Of a stretch of DNA of 64,000 bases, positions 1-9,045 are shown piece after piece. The stretch comes from Undibacterium sp. 5I1 (GTDB lineage Bacteria; Pseudomonadota; Gammaproteobacteria; Burkholderiales; Burkholderiaceae_D). Location: the NCBI RefSeq assembly GCF_034314085.1, contig NZ_JAVIWI010000001.1, positions 558,001-622,000 on the forward strand. The letters are read 5' to 3'. A model generated the notes under the pieces. It saw only the letters and a program-made list of their open reading frames with translations. It ran no database searches and had not been told where the DNA came from. A program made the position numbers and the translations under genes. Every line of letters starts with the position of its first letter. Position 1 is the stretch's first letter.

Positions 1-401
1 AACTCAGATCAATTTCAGCAATATTGTTTGGTTGATTTTTTTAATCTTGATTTGAAATCGATAGTTATTTTTATCTTCTTCATCGCTAAACCTTGTTATA
101 TATTAGGTGCGTAACTGGTTCAAAGAAGGAGGTCGATATCGATAAACGACAACAGCGAACGACAAGAACTTTTTCATACCCAAGTTGGATCGAGTGAGTT
201 CCGGTTCTTTTTAGCGTTCCGGTTATTATGAGGTGGAATGAGTAGTAATGCTCTATCGGGTTTCATGTAGTTTTTTTGAAATTGCAATTACCTTAGTAAT
301 ACAAGTAACACCTACAATTTGTGTAATATCATTCCGTATTTAATAGCGGATTAGAGGTCTCTACGATTCCTCATAATGTCGCTGACACAAGGACAAAAAG
401 A
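1..401. other. Intergenic region upstream of the mnmH terminator
   Basis: No convincing gene is seen. A strong Shine-Dalgarno-like AAGGAGG lies at 126-132. Five bases later an open frame begins with ATC (138-140) and stops at TGA 195-197, giving 19 codons rich in Arg, Gln and Thr. With no ATG, GTG or TTG start this is only a curiosity. The rest is AT-rich and without recognisable structure until the terminator at 402-426. An upstream transcript probably enters from outside the window. Confidence 0.4.
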
Positions 402-426
402 CGGTGGTGCAATGCCACCGTTTTTT
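402..426. terminator. Bidirectional Rho-independent terminator
   Basis: CGGTGG (402-407) pairs with CCACCG (415-420) around a 7-base loop. Six Ts follow on the plus strand. On the minus strand the stem is followed by a T-rich run (complement of AAAAAGA), so it can also end the tesA-mnmH transcript, whose last stop codon is at 466. Confidence 0.8.
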
Positions 427-465
427 ACGTTTAGAAATTTTTGTCAGCTCGCCACCATTTTTAAA

Positions 466-1530
466 TCAAACTATTTTCTCTAAAATACGGCTCGCAGTCG
501 CCTCAAAATTTTGCGTTTCTATGCCCGTCTGCAAGATGGCATCTGATTGCGGATATTGTAAAAAATTTTTATCGATAGACCGTAAGTAAGCTGGGTCGTA
601 ATGCTGTTGCAGCAGTTCTTCGACCAAATTTTCCATCTGGCCATTGCTTGCATAATGTTTCCAATGCTGGATTTTTTCTTTGCCGTGTAAGCTGACCAGG
701 CAATCCAGCTGGCGATTTAAATTTTCTGCGTCCTTTACAAAATGAACATAGTCTTGCATCAATAACTGCACCCGGTCGGTAGTTGTCAAACTAAGTGCAA
801 TACAGGGCGCGGCTCGCATAGTTTGTATGATTTGATCTGGTACGCGAAGGTTGCCTACTTTTTTACTTTCTGATTCCACAAACACGGGCTGGTCTGGATC
901 AAAGTGTCGTAGTGTTTGCCAAATCTGGCTTTCAAACATTTTTTGTGAGGGTTGTGGCTGGCTCGGTAAATGTCCTAAAACTGAGCCACGATGCATGGCT
1001 AGCTGTTCCAGGTCTAGTACTTGCGCACCTTGGGTTTTTAGGGTCTGTAATAAACGACTTTTGCCGCTGCCAGTAGTGCCACAAATCACTTGCCATCGTA
1101 TCGTATCTGCTATCGTTGGTAGCGCTTGGTTAACGTGCTGACGATAGTTTTTATAGCCGCCGTCAAGCTGCACGACTGGCCAGCCTATCTTGGCAAATAT
1201 ATGTGCCATTGATCCGCTACGGTTACCGCCACGCCAGCAGTAGATCAAGGGCTTCCAATCTTTTGGCATGTTTAAAAAGTTGGCCTCTACATGGTTGGCG
1301 ATATTTTTTGCCACAAGGACTGCACCGATTTTTTTAGCCTCAAATGCGCTGACCTGTTTATAAATGGTACCAATGCGAATACGTTCTTCGTCAATTAAAA
1401 CAGGACAATTGATGGCAGTTGGGATGTGATCCTCGGCAAATTCAGACGGACTGCGAGCATCAATGATAGCGTCAAACTCACTAAGTCTAGGCATTACATC
1501 ATTGAAGCTGATGAGTTCTGGATATTTCAT
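466..1530 (-). CDS. mnmH: tRNA 2-selenouridine synthase MnmH (SelU/YbbB)
   Basis: This 354-residue protein matches the MnmH/YbbB architecture. The N-terminal rhodanese domain (about 1-130) carries the family motif YCWRGGNRSG, whose cysteine is the expected catalytic residue. A P-loop domain follows with GTTGSGKS near residue 150. The family replaces sulfur with selenium in 2-thiouridine at the wobble position of tRNAs for Lys, Glu and Gln, using selenophosphate and a geranylated intermediate. Length is typical. The start ATG lies four bases after the tesA stop, so the two are probably co-transcribed, and the terminator at 402-426 follows. No selenophosphate synthetase gene (selD) is present in the window. 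Confidence 0.93.
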   Translation of the reverse strand: MKYPELISFNDVMPRLSEFDAIIDARSPSEFAEDHIPTAINCPVLIDEERIRIGTIYKQVSAFEAKKIGAVLVAKNIANHVEANFLNMPKDWKPLIYCWRGGNRSGSMAHIFAKIGWPVVQLDGGYKNYRQHVNQALPTIADTIRWQVICGTTGSGKSRLLQTLKTQGAQVLDLEQLAMHRGSVLGHLPSQPQPSQKMFESQIWQTLRHFDPDQPVFVESESKKVGNLRVPDQIIQTMRAAPCIALSLTTTDRVQLLMQDYVHFVKDAENLNRQLDCLVSLHGKEKIQHWKHYASNGQMENLVEELLQQHYDPAYLRSIDKNFLQYPQSDAILQTGIETQNFEATASRILEKIV

Positions 1531-1534
1531 TGAA

Positions 1535-2377
1535 TTATTTTTTACCTGATGTAGTCACTGGCGTCGTTGATTGCTTGATAGATGAGCTTATTGGGGAGCC
1601 AATTAATGGACTCAATTGAGGCCAGACATTGTCGAGTATCGCTGGATGTGCTGCAGCGACCATGTGAATGCGATCAGCCTGGAATAGCTCGGGCTTGTCC
1701 GCAACGCCTTCTAATAGAAATGGGACTAAATTGGTTTGCTGTTCTTTGGCGACTTTGGCATAGATAGAGAAAAATCGTTCTGTGTAATCACGACCATAAT
1801 TGGGTGGAATTTGCATACCAATCAATACCACTTTGGCTTTTGCTTTTTTGCTGGCGATCACCATGTCACGAAAATTTGTTTCTGATGCACCCAATGCCAG
1901 ACCGCGCAACGCATCGTTACCGCCAAGTTCGATCACCACCACGTCGGGATGATATTGGGTCAGCAGTTTATCTAATCTAGCTTTGCCACCGCTAGTGGTT
2001 TCGCCGCTGATACTGGCGTTGATGACGGTGGCAGGAATTTTTTTCTCTTGCAACCGTTTTTCTAATAATGCGACCCAGCCGGTACCACGTGTTAAGCCGT
2101 ATTCTGCAGATAAGCTATCGCCAAGCACGAGCACAGTTTTTGATGCAGAATGATTTGCTGCATGTACTATGGGTGCTGAATTTGCCATCACTGTTGTCGC
2201 TAGTAAGCTGATCGATAAAGTGGTCAATAAGTTGGTCGATAAGTTGGTCGATAAGTTGATCGACGAGCGGGCAACTAAGTTGCGCCTTAACATGACGATC
2301 TCGCTAAATAATCTAGCTAATGAACGAGTCAATTTGCTGCATAATTTCAGCACATTTTTTTTATTTGAAAAAAGCAT
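1535..2377 (-). CDS. tesA: GDSL-family arylesterase / lysophospholipase (TesA-like), exported
   Basis: An SGNH hydrolase of 280 residues. Block I is GDSLSAEYG with the nucleophilic Ser, block III is GGNDALRG, and the C-terminal catalytic Asp/His pair is in DRIH. TesA proteins are periplasmic thioesterase/lysophospholipases. The N-terminus is long (about 75 residues before the domain) and holds a hydrophobic stretch ending in an Ala-rich cleavage-like site (VHAA). AGGAAG before 2377 supports the long start; an inner ATG at 2293 is an alternative. Part of the N-terminal region is encoded by a 12-bp tandem repeat (2205-2264), giving Asn-Leu-Ser-Thr-type repeats. The gene diverges from ybbA, the arrangement known in E. 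coli. Confidence 0.88.
   Translation of the reverse strand: MLFSNKKNVLKLCSKLTRSLARLFSEIVMLRRNLVARSSINLSTNLSTNLLTTLSISLLATTVMANSAPIVHAANHSASKTVLVLGDSLSAEYGLTRGTGWVALLEKRLQEKKIPATVINASISGETTSGGKARLDKLLTQYHPDVVVIELGGNDALRGLALGASETNFRDMVIASKKAKAKVVLIGMQIPPNYGRDYTERFFSIYAKVAKEQQTNLVPFLLEGVADKPELFQADRIHMVAAAHPAILDNVWPQLSPLIGSPISSSIKQSTTPVTTSGKK
2205..2264. repeat. 12-bp tandem repeat, five copies, inside tesA
   Basis: Five consecutive 12-bp units resembling AAGTTGGTCGAT occupy 2205-2216, 2217-2228, 2229-2240, 2241-2252 and 2253-2264. Units 3 and 4 are identical and the others differ by a few bases. The period is a multiple of three, so copy-number change would lengthen or shorten the TesA N-terminal region by four residues without shifting frame. 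Confidence 0.85.
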
Positions 2378-2411
2378 GAATCTTCCTAAAGAATTGCCTG
2401 TGGACCTAACA

Positions 2412-3116
2412 ATGAACGCATCAGCGAATCAGAATACTAATTTACGACTCTCTATTGAAGTCAAACAGTTATCCAAGCAGGTCAGCGATGCAACCGGTAC
2501 CCTTAATATTTTGCGAGAAATTGATTTTACCGCGCAAGAGGGGGAGACGCTTGCGATTGTTGGTGCTTCTGGCTCGGGTAAATCAACTTTGCTTGGTATC
2601 TTAGCTGGACTGGATACACCGAGCGAAGGTAAAGTGATCTTGGACGGGATTGATATTTTCTCCTTGGATGAAGATGGAAGGGCGCAGTTTAGAAAAGAAA
2701 AACTAGGTTTTGTTTTTCAATCCTTCCAGTTATTAGCGCATTTAAGCGCGCTGGAAAATGTCATGCTGCCGCTGGAGTTACGTAGTGATTCTCAAGCACG
2801 GAATAAGGCAACTGAGATGCTAGGGCGGGTGGGCTTATCTAGCCGCTTGCAGCATTATCCAAAATATTTATCTGGCGGTGAACAGCAGCGGGTGGCATTG
2901 GCACGTGCTTTTGTGACTGAGCCGCCTTTACTGTTTGCCGATGAACCGACCGGGAGTTTGGATGCTGTGACCGGCGAGGCAGTAATCCAGTTAATGTTTG
3001 CGCTCAATCGGGAACGTGGATCAACTTTAGTCTTGGTGACGCATGATTTGTCGATTGCGGCGCGCTGCGCCCGCACCATAAAAATCACCGCAGGCCGTTT
3101 AGATTTGGGAATTTGA
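2412..3116 (+). CDS. ybbA: ABC transporter ATP-binding protein, YbbA/LolD family
   Basis: A 234-residue ABC ATPase. Walker A is GASGSGKST, the Q-loop is in FVFQSFQL, the signature is LSGGEQQRVALARAF, and Walker B is LLFADEPTG with the following H-loop VTHD. The YbbA/LolD/MacB class works with FtsX-like permeases on lipoprotein or envelope substrates. I chose ATG 2412. An in-frame ATG at 2376 would add 12 residues but would overlap the divergent tesA start codon base for base. The expected permease partner YbbP is not next to it: the next gene is nnr on the opposite strand. Confidence 0.88.
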   Translation: MNASANQNTNLRLSIEVKQLSKQVSDATGTLNILREIDFTAQEGETLAIVGASGSGKSTLLGILAGLDTPSEGKVILDGIDIFSLDEDGRAQFRKEKLGFVFQSFQLLAHLSALENVMLPLELRSDSQARNKATEMLGRVGLSSRLQHYPKYLSGGEQQRVALARAFVTEPPLLFADEPTGSLDAVTGEAVIQLMFALNRERGSTLVLVTHDLSIAARCARTIKITAGRLDLGI

Positions 3117-3122
3117 TGCTTT

Positions 3123-3170
3123 GTGCTTTGATAATGTGACTTTGATGCGGTGACTTTGATACGGTGACTA
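3123..3170. repeat. Short tandem repeat (about 14 bp) after ybbA
   Basis: Units GTGACTTTGATGCG (3136-3149) and GTGACTTTGATACG (3150-3163) are adjacent. A degenerate unit precedes them (GTGCTTTGATAAT, 3123-3135) and a partial unit follows (GTGACTA). The array lies just after the ybbA stop codon and is non-coding. Confidence 0.7.
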
Positions 3171-3215
3171 TAATTCATAGTATTTTTGCAATAACACATG
3201 GAATTTAATTTTGAT

Positions 3216-3306
3216 GAAATAGGGGAGTATATTTAATTATCTAGAGATAATATGGGCAATACCTATGATTATTGGTTATACTCTAACTGAGTATATTAAT
3301 TTTTTC
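3216..3306 (+). repeat. GGGGAGTATA intergenic repeat, copy 1
   Basis: A member of the dispersed family described under findings, and one of the more divergent copies. It has a left-end box AGGGGAGTATAT (inverted relative to the main type), a central AT-rich hairpin region, and a right-end palindrome TATACTC-taact-GAGTATA followed by Ts. It lies between the convergent genes ybbA and nnr. Confidence 0.75.
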
Positions 3307-3341
3307 AGGTAATTTACCTCATTTCGCCTGATGTCATAAGT

Positions 3342-5000
3342 TTAGTCATGACGGTTAATGCAGTGCCGTACCATCATAATGAGTTCGCTGGCGGTTAAGC
3401 CTACCGGACCTATACCTTGTTCTACTAGCAGATCAGCCGCTTTGCCATGCAGCCAGACCGCTAACCCTGCCGCTGCTTGCGCCGTTAATCCTTGCGCTAG
3501 CAATGCTCCGCAGATGCCTGCTAATACGTCGCCGGTTCCGCCTGCGGCTAAAGCGGGATTGCCGCTAGTGTTGATGATGATCTGCTCATCTGGTGTAGCG
3601 ATGATTGTTCCCGAACCTTTTAAGATGACTGTCGCATTGAACTTATTCATCAGCTTGCGCGCACTTTGTAAGCGGTCTGCCTGTACTGCTTCTGCACTGA
3701 TGCCAAGCAGCCGTGCGGCTTCTAGCGGATGTGGTGTGAGGATGGTGCGTATGGTCTGATCTATTTTGTTTGAAGTGTTTAGTGCAGTTTTAGCAGGGAT
3801 GCCTGTTTTGCCCGACCTTGCATGGGCGAGTAATTGCAGCGATCCGTTATTGGCAATTAAATTCAATGCATCCGCATCAATCACGATGGCGCTGGCTTCT
3901 TGCAGGCATTGTTCCAGCAATAACCGGGCTTTATCCGATAGACCCAAGCCAGGCCCAATGACGATAGCGCAGTTTTTAAAATGCACATCGTCAGCGTTGC
4001 GGCACATTAACTCAGGATTGATCGGGTCATACGTTAGCGGAGGTATCGCCATACTGCCGATAAACACCCGACCCGCGCCACAATGCAACGCTGCACGGGA
4101 AGATAATAATGCCGCACCTGCCATTCCATCTGCACCACCAATCACAAACACATCGCCAAAATTCCCTTTATGGCTATCTTGCCTCCTTGGACTGAGTGCG
4201 GCCATCAGCGTCGCTGGATGACATAAGCGTGCTTGCGGTGTTGGATATAAAGATGGTTCAATACCCAGATCTGCAACTTTAACGATACCTGCATAATCTT
4301 TGCCTGCTGCGGTGTATAAACCTGGTTTGTTGGCGATAAAAGTAATTGTATGGGTTGCCCGCACCGCAATCCCATTTCTACCGATGACTTGACCGGTATC
4401 GGCATCTAGGCCACTAGGTACGTCGAGCGCTAGGACGGGAATTCTGGCAATTGCGGCATATTGATTGAGCTGTTGGATCAGCGCATAGGTTTTGCCCTCG
4501 ATCGGACGTGTTAGCCCAATTCCAAACAAACCATCGATCACCAGTGACCAACGCTTCCCCGATGTTTGAGCTAAATAATCCAAGCCAAAAAAATGTGCCT
4601 GGCTTGATTGCGCTTGTACTAGACTCTCTTTTGCTTCCGCAGAATAGTGCTCGATTCCATGGGTGATAATGACCGATACCCTCTCGCCTGATGCGGCTAA
4701 TAAATACGCTACTTGCAACGCGTCACCGCCGTTGTTGCCCGGACCTGCTAATACTAGTACGTCAATTGAATTCGAGGTCGAGCTTGCTGTTGGTTCAACG
4801 CTTGTAGGGATAGCTGGATGATTTGCAATTAAAGTTTTTGCCAGCGCTGCGGCGGCTACACCAGCGGCATGCATCAAGTTGCCTTTCGGTGAGGTCACAA
4901 GCGATGCTGATTCGATGGCACGGATTTCCTCCGTTGAATATAAGGCGCTGAAGGATATCGGCAGTGATGCTGAGGAGGAGAGAGTATCGGTCTGCATCAT
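3342..5000 (-). CDS. nnr: Bifunctional NAD(P)HX epimerase / ADP-dependent NAD(P)HX dehydratase
   Basis: A 552-residue fusion of a YjeF N-terminal epimerase domain (about 20-250) and a ribokinase-like carbohydrate kinase dehydratase domain (about 275-545). The epimerase shows AGPGNNGGDALQ and DVPSGLDADTG. The dehydratase shows KGNFGDVFVIGGADGMAGA and the C-terminal GNPALAAGGTGDVLAG. The enzyme repairs hydrated NADH and NADPH. Length fits the bifunctional form. It starts 40 bp downstream of the fliR stop on the same strand, so it may be transcribed by read-through from the flagellar operon; no terminator is visible between them. Confidence 0.93.
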   Translation of the reverse strand: MMQTDTLSSSASLPISFSALYSTEEIRAIESASLVTSPKGNLMHAAGVAAAALAKTLIANHPAIPTSVEPTASSTSNSIDVLVLAGPGNNGGDALQVAYLLAASGERVSVIITHGIEHYSAEAKESLVQAQSSQAHFFGLDYLAQTSGKRWSLVIDGLFGIGLTRPIEGKTYALIQQLNQYAAIARIPVLALDVPSGLDADTGQVIGRNGIAVRATHTITFIANKPGLYTAAGKDYAGIVKVADLGIEPSLYPTPQARLCHPATLMAALSPRRQDSHKGNFGDVFVIGGADGMAGAALLSSRAALHCGAGRVFIGSMAIPPLTYDPINPELMCRNADDVHFKNCAIVIGPGLGLSDKARLLLEQCLQEASAIVIDADALNLIANNGSLQLLAHARSGKTGIPAKTALNTSNKIDQTIRTILTPHPLEAARLLGISAEAVQADRLQSARKLMNKFNATVILKGSGTIIATPDEQIIINTSGNPALAAGGTGDVLAGICGALLAQGLTAQAAAGLAVWLHGKAADLLVEQGIGPVGLTASELIMMVRHCINRHD

Positions 5001-5040
5001 ATAGATTTATACTAAAGAGGCGCTCGGTTGGCTTACGGGG

Positions 5041-5826
5041 CTAGGGATTTATCGGGAGTCCCAAAGACAGTATAGCCTCAATCGTTTTTTGGAACGAATT
5101 CTCGAACGGAATCATCCAATACGGTAGCACCATACTCAGCATTAAAAATCCGACGCCGATCGTAATCGGGAAGCCGATACCAAACAAGTTGAGTTGCGGC
5201 GCAGCGCGAGTCAAAATCCCCAACGCAATATTAGTGATCAGTAAGGCCGCAACAATGGGCAAAGACAAACGCATACCGATGCTAAAAATTTCGCCGCCCC
5301 ACAACGCTAAACGTTGAAAACTAAATCCCATCGTCAACGAAGTAGAAATTGGAATCGTCTTAAAACTATCAACCAAGGTAGCAATTAGCGACAGATGTAC
5401 ATTTAAGGTTAAAAAAAGTAAGGTCGCCAGCAGCACCATAAACTGACTGATCGCCGATGAGCGGCCCTGGGTCTGAGGATTGAAGAACGTCGCAAAGCCT
5501 AAGCCCATAGTCAGGCCGATCACTTCACCGGCCATCTCAATACCGGCAAAGGTGACGCGCATCATAAAACCCATTGCGGAGCCGATCACAAATTGCTGCG
5601 TCAAAATCATGATCCCCGTTAGAGAGATCATGTCTACATTCTTAAGAGGGGGAATGATAGGCGTAACGATCAACGCAATCGTGATGCCAAGTACTAGCTT
5701 CACTTGCACAGGGACGCTGTTATTGCCGAAGGGAGGGGCGATCACAATTAGCCCCAAAATTCTAGTTAAAGGCCAGATAAAAGAAGCGATTAATGCGATC
5801 AGGTCATTTCCTGAAAAGGAAACCAT
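5041..5826 (-). CDS. fliR: Flagellar export apparatus protein FliR
   Basis: A 261-residue, highly hydrophobic protein with several predicted membrane helices, as in FliR. The segment GEVIGLTMGLGFATFFNPQ is family-typical. FliR, FliP and FliQ form the export gate inside the MS ring through which rod, hook and filament subunits pass. It is the last gene of the fliF-to-fliR operon, 63 bp after fliQ. Length is normal. Confidence 0.95.
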   Translation of the reverse strand: MVSFSGNDLIALIASFIWPLTRILGLIVIAPPFGNNSVPVQVKLVLGITIALIVTPIIPPLKNVDMISLTGIMILTQQFVIGSAMGFMMRVTFAGIEMAGEVIGLTMGLGFATFFNPQTQGRSSAISQFMVLLATLLFLTLNVHLSLIATLVDSFKTIPISTSLTMGFSFQRLALWGGEIFSIGMRLSLPIVAALLITNIALGILTRAAPQLNLFGIGFPITIGVGFLMLSMVLPYWMIPFENSFQKTIEAILSLGLPINP

Positions 5827-5889
5827 AGGACTATCTAATTCGTAGTTGTGCTGAACGATCTGCTGAGGGACTGGCTGATGTATTAAAAC

Positions 5890-6159
5890 TTAGCTCGCCA
5901 GAGTAGCGATGCTGGTAAACATCTCACGCATGTAATCAGTTAAAACCGACAGCATCCAAGGTCCAGCAATAATCAGGGTGACAAAAATACCGACTAACTT
6001 AGGGATGAACGACAAGGTCGTTTCATTGATCTGGGTTGCCGCCTGAAAAATACTGACGATCAAACCAATCCCAAGCGCGACTAATAACAGCGGCGCAGAC
6101 ACCATCAGAGTAACTTCCATTGCGTGGCGGCCGAGTGACATGACGCTATCTGGGCTCAT
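5890..6159 (-). CDS. fliQ: Flagellar export apparatus protein FliQ
   Basis: An 89-residue protein with two membrane helices (about 17-40 and 50-75). It carries the conserved stretches PLLLVALGIGLIVSIFQAATQINE and TLSFIPK in direct succession. FliQ is the small subunit of the FliPQR export gate. It sits between fliP and fliR in standard order; the 39-bp gap to fliP contains an AAGAGGAAAAG ribosome binding site. Confidence 0.95.
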   Translation of the reverse strand: MSPDSVMSLGRHAMEVTLMVSAPLLLVALGIGLIVSIFQAATQINETTLSFIPKLVGIFVTLIIAGPWMLSVLTDYMREMFTSIATLAS

Positions 6160-6198
6160 ACTTTTCCTCTTGTTTTAAAATATTTTTAATACGGTCTG

Positions 6199-7059
6199 CT
6201 AATAAAAACTCTGCGCCAGCGAACCAATCAATAACTGCCAGCCGTCAACCAATACAAATAGCATGAGCTTAAATGGTAATGACACGATGGCCGGCGACAC
6301 CATCATCATCCCCATAGACATCAACACGCTGGCAACCACCATATCGATAATCAAAAAAGGAATAAAAATTGCAAAGCTAATCTGGAATGCAGTTTTTAAT
6401 TCGCTAGTGATAAATGCGGGGATCAAAATCCGCAAAGAAACGTCTTCCGGACCTTGTAATTCTGGCGTATTTGACAGTTTTACATATAAGGCTAAATCAC
6501 TTTGCCGTGTTTGTTTCATCATGAATTTTTTCAATGGCGCGACACCTTTGTCCATCGCCTCCGACATTGATATTTTATTTTCTGAAAACGGTAGGTAAGC
6601 GTCTGCATAAATTTTATCGAACACCGGTCCCATCACAAATAAAGTCAAGAACAGTGCCAAGCCAACCATTACCTGATTTGGAGGCGCTGATTGTGTTCCC
6701 AGCGCCTGACGCAACAAGGACAACACGATAATGATTCGGGTAAAGCTGGTCATCATTAACAACACCGCCGGTATAAAAGACAGCGCTGTTAAGAACAGTA
6801 ATGTTTGAATACTTAAAGAGTAATTCTGTCCGCCACCTGCTGCTGGCGTAGCCGTAATTGCTTGCAGACCGTCGGTAGTTTCAGCCATGGCATGTATTGG
6901 GAGCAGGAGTGCAAGACCCAACATCAGCATCAGTGCGTAACCCATGAATACCGTTGTTGGCTTGGACATTGATGTGACAGTGCGATTGAATAAGTGAGTT
7001 ATTTTCATACCGTATTGATCTTGTAGCTTAGCTGGTAACTTAGCCGATAAAAAAATCAT
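6199..7059 (-). CDS. fliP: Flagellar export apparatus protein FliP
   Basis: A 286-residue protein, somewhat longer than usual because of an N-terminal extension before the signal-peptide-like helix (about 40-60, ending HAMAE). The family core begins at [17 protein letters not shown]. The segment [20 protein letters not shown] and the C-terminal membrane helices are typical. The start at 7059 overlaps the fliO stop by four bases, which argues for translational coupling. Internal ATGs (for example 7008) could also be used. FliP forms the core ring of the export gate. Confidence 0.94.
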   Translation of the reverse strand: MIFLSAKLPAKLQDQYGMKITHLFNRTVTSMSKPTTVFMGYALMLMLGLALLLPIHAMAETTDGLQAITATPAAGGGQNYSLSIQTLLFLTALSFIPAVLLMMTSFTRIIIVLSLLRQALGTQSAPPNQVMVGLALFLTLFVMGPVFDKIYADAYLPFSENKISMSEAMDKGVAPLKKFMMKQTRQSDLALYVKLSNTPELQGPEDVSLRILIPAFITSELKTAFQISFAIFIPFLIIDMVVASVLMSMGMMMVSPAIVSLPFKLMLFVLVDGWQLLIGSLAQSFY

Positions 7060-7577
7060 TCTGGCGCCTTATGGTTACTGCTACTACCAATCACACCATT
7101 AATACCGTTGTTGCGCTTTTCTATCGTTTTCGCCAACCATGCCGAAAAAGGATTTGCTACCTGAGTACTCGTTTGTTTTGCCAATTGCTCTGCAACTATT
7201 TGTTCTTGTTTTGGCATGGTTGATAAGGTGGTGATCTGCTGGGCGGTTACGCCAACGACGATCCATTGGTCTGCCACTTCCACCACCATGATGCGCTCAC
7301 GATTGCCAACATTGACGCCACCGATAATATTCACCGGTATTTTATTTCCAGTTACTGCCGGGCCGATTCGTTTGAACAGCCATGCGGCAAATAACATTAA
7401 TGCCAGTACTGCGCCTAAGCCCAATAAAATTTGCAAAAAACCAGTTGTCGGCGAAATCGCTTTGGTTTCCGCCGATGCCCATGCCTGATCGCTGACAAAC
7501 AGCAGTCCAATAAAAGTGCCGCATAGGGAACCACAAAAATAGCGATGTCGTTGCAAGTGAAAAGTGGAGCGGATCAT
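7056..7577 (-). CDS. fliO: Flagellar biosynthetic protein FliO
   Basis: A 173-residue protein with a signal-like N-terminus, a membrane helix (about 50-70, [20 protein letters not shown]) and the short FliO domain that follows ([28 protein letters not shown], split here by no gap). FliO helps the FliP ring assemble. The variable C-terminal tail is rich in Gln, Ala and Asn. It overlaps fliP and fliN by four bases on each side. Confidence 0.92.
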   Translation of the reverse strand: MIRSTFHLQRHRYFCGSLCGTFIGLLFVSDQAWASAETKAISPTTGFLQILLGLGAVLALMLFAAWLFKRIGPAVTGNKIPVNIIGGVNVGNRERIMVVEVADQWIVVGVTAQQITTLSTMPKQEQIVAEQLAKQTSTQVANPFSAWLAKTIEKRNNGINGVIGSSSNHKAPE

Positions 7578-8008
7578 TTATTGAGTTTGCGTATTCGTTC
7601 GGCCGGCGTCACGATATCTGTCAGGCGAATACCGAATTTATCATTCACCACCACCACCTCGCCTTGCGCTATCAGACAGCCATTGACCAGTACATCCATC
7701 GGTTCGCCGGCCATACCATCTAGCTCCACTACCGAGCCTTGTGCCAATTGCAAAAGATTTTTAATGGCGATTTTGGTTCGTCCTAATTCCACCGTGAGCT
7801 GTACCGGAATATCCAGGATGAAGTCGATATCATTATGGGTTTCGGTATGCGTGCCCTTGCCACTAAATTCTTTAAAAATAGCCGCACCACCGCCAGCAGC
7901 AGGCGGTGCACTAGCAGCCGCAGCGGCTGCCGCATCTGCCTTCTCTTGTTCTGCAATCGCCGCGCCCCAATCATCTTCACTGATTGGTGTGTCGTTAGTA
8001 TCATCCAT
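7574..8008 (-). CDS. fliN: Flagellar motor switch protein FliN
   Basis: A 144-residue protein. The C-terminal SpoA domain (about 65-140) contains LDIPVQLTVELGRTKIAIK and LLQLAQGSVVELDG. The N-terminal part is a low-complexity Ala-rich linker (about 20-45). FliN forms the lower C-ring with FliM and binds FliH during export. Start ATG 8008 has a GGACGG ribosome binding site. It lies 12 bp after fliM. Confidence 0.95.
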   Translation of the reverse strand: MDDTNDTPISEDDWGAAIAEQEKADAAAAAAASAPPAAGGGAAIFKEFSGKGTHTETHNDIDFILDIPVQLTVELGRTKIAIKNLLQLAQGSVVELDGMAGEPMDVLVNGCLIAQGEVVVVNDKFGIRLTDIVTPAERIRKLNK

Positions 8009-8020
8009 TTGTACCGTCCA

Positions 8021-9016
8021 TTATTTTTCTCCCTGCGCTACTTCGCTGACGCTGGAGCTAATCAGCTTTTCTACACGCAAAGCATATTGACCATTAAATA
8101 CACCGTATTTGCATTCCATCACTGGCGTACCATCTACCTTGGCTGACACAATATCCGGTATCGAAATCGGAATCACATCGCCCTCTTTCATATTTAAAAT
8201 ATCGCCCAATGTTACCTTGGCCGTGCCCAGATCGGCTACGATTTCTACTTCGGCAATTTGGATTTGTTGTGTCATCAAACGCACCCAACGCTTATCGACC
8301 TCCAGCGTTTCACCTTGCAAGCTACTGGTCAGAATATCTCTGATCGGTTCTATCATGGAGTAGGGCATGCACATATGCATTTCGCCACTGACGGGGCCAA
8401 GTTCTATCGTAAATGTAGTCGAGACAACGACCTCATTTGGGGTCGCAATATTGGCGAACTGGGTATTCATTTCGGAACGAATATATTCAAATTCAACTGG
8501 GTAAACCGGCTCCCAGGATTTGGCATAAGTTTCAAAAATAATTTCTAAAATACGCTGAATAATCCGTTGCTCAGTTTGAGTAAAATCACGCCCCTCAACC
8601 CGGGTATGAAAGCGTCCATCGCCGCCGAATAAATTATCAACTAATAAAAATACCAAGCCCGGATCCAGCACGATCAAAGAAGTACCGCGCAGGGGCTTCA
8701 TGTGCGTCAGGTTGAGATTGGTCGGTACCACCAGATTACGGATAAATTCACTATATTTGGATACACGCACGGTACCGACAGATACCTCGGCACTACGGCG
8801 TAAAAAATTGAACAAACCTATCCGCAACAATCGCGCAAAACGCTCGTTGATGATCTCCAGCGTTGGCATACGTCCGCGGACAATACGCTCTTGGGTCGCA
8901 AGGTTATACGGGCGGACACCTGAGGTGTCCTCCTGCGATTGAGAGTCATCCTGATCTCCCGTGACACCCTTAAGTAGGGCATCAACTTCTTCCTGTGAGA
9001 GAAAATTATCAGACAT
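8021..9016 (-). CDS. fliM: Flagellar motor switch protein FliM
   Basis: A 331-residue protein. The N-terminal LSQEEVDALLKG is the CheY-phosphate binding peptide. The middle CheC-like domain contains GTSLIVLDPGLVFLLVDNLFGG, and the SpoA domain is at the C-terminus. FliM links FliG to FliN in the switch complex. Length and order are standard. Confidence 0.96.
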   Translation of the reverse strand: MSDNFLSQEEVDALLKGVTGDQDDSQSQEDTSGVRPYNLATQERIVRGRMPTLEIINERFARLLRIGLFNFLRRSAEVSVGTVRVSKYSEFIRNLVVPTNLNLTHMKPLRGTSLIVLDPGLVFLLVDNLFGGDGRFHTRVEGRDFTQTEQRIIQRILEIIFETYAKSWEPVYPVEFEYIRSEMNTQFANIATPNEVVVSTTFTIELGPVSGEMHMCMPYSMIEPIRDILTSSLQGETLEVDKRWVRLMTQQIQIAEVEIVADLGTAKVTLGDILNMKEGDVIPISIPDIVSAKVDGTPVMECKYGVFNGQYALRVEKLISSSVSEVAQGEK

Positions 9017-9045
9017 AGTTTATTGGCGTACTTTTAAAATACTAT

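Noticed and set aside
2169..2411. N-terminal extension of ybbA to 2169
   Set aside because: It would be antisense to tesA and would consist of the 12-bp repeat read backwards; the ABC domain begins normally from 2412.
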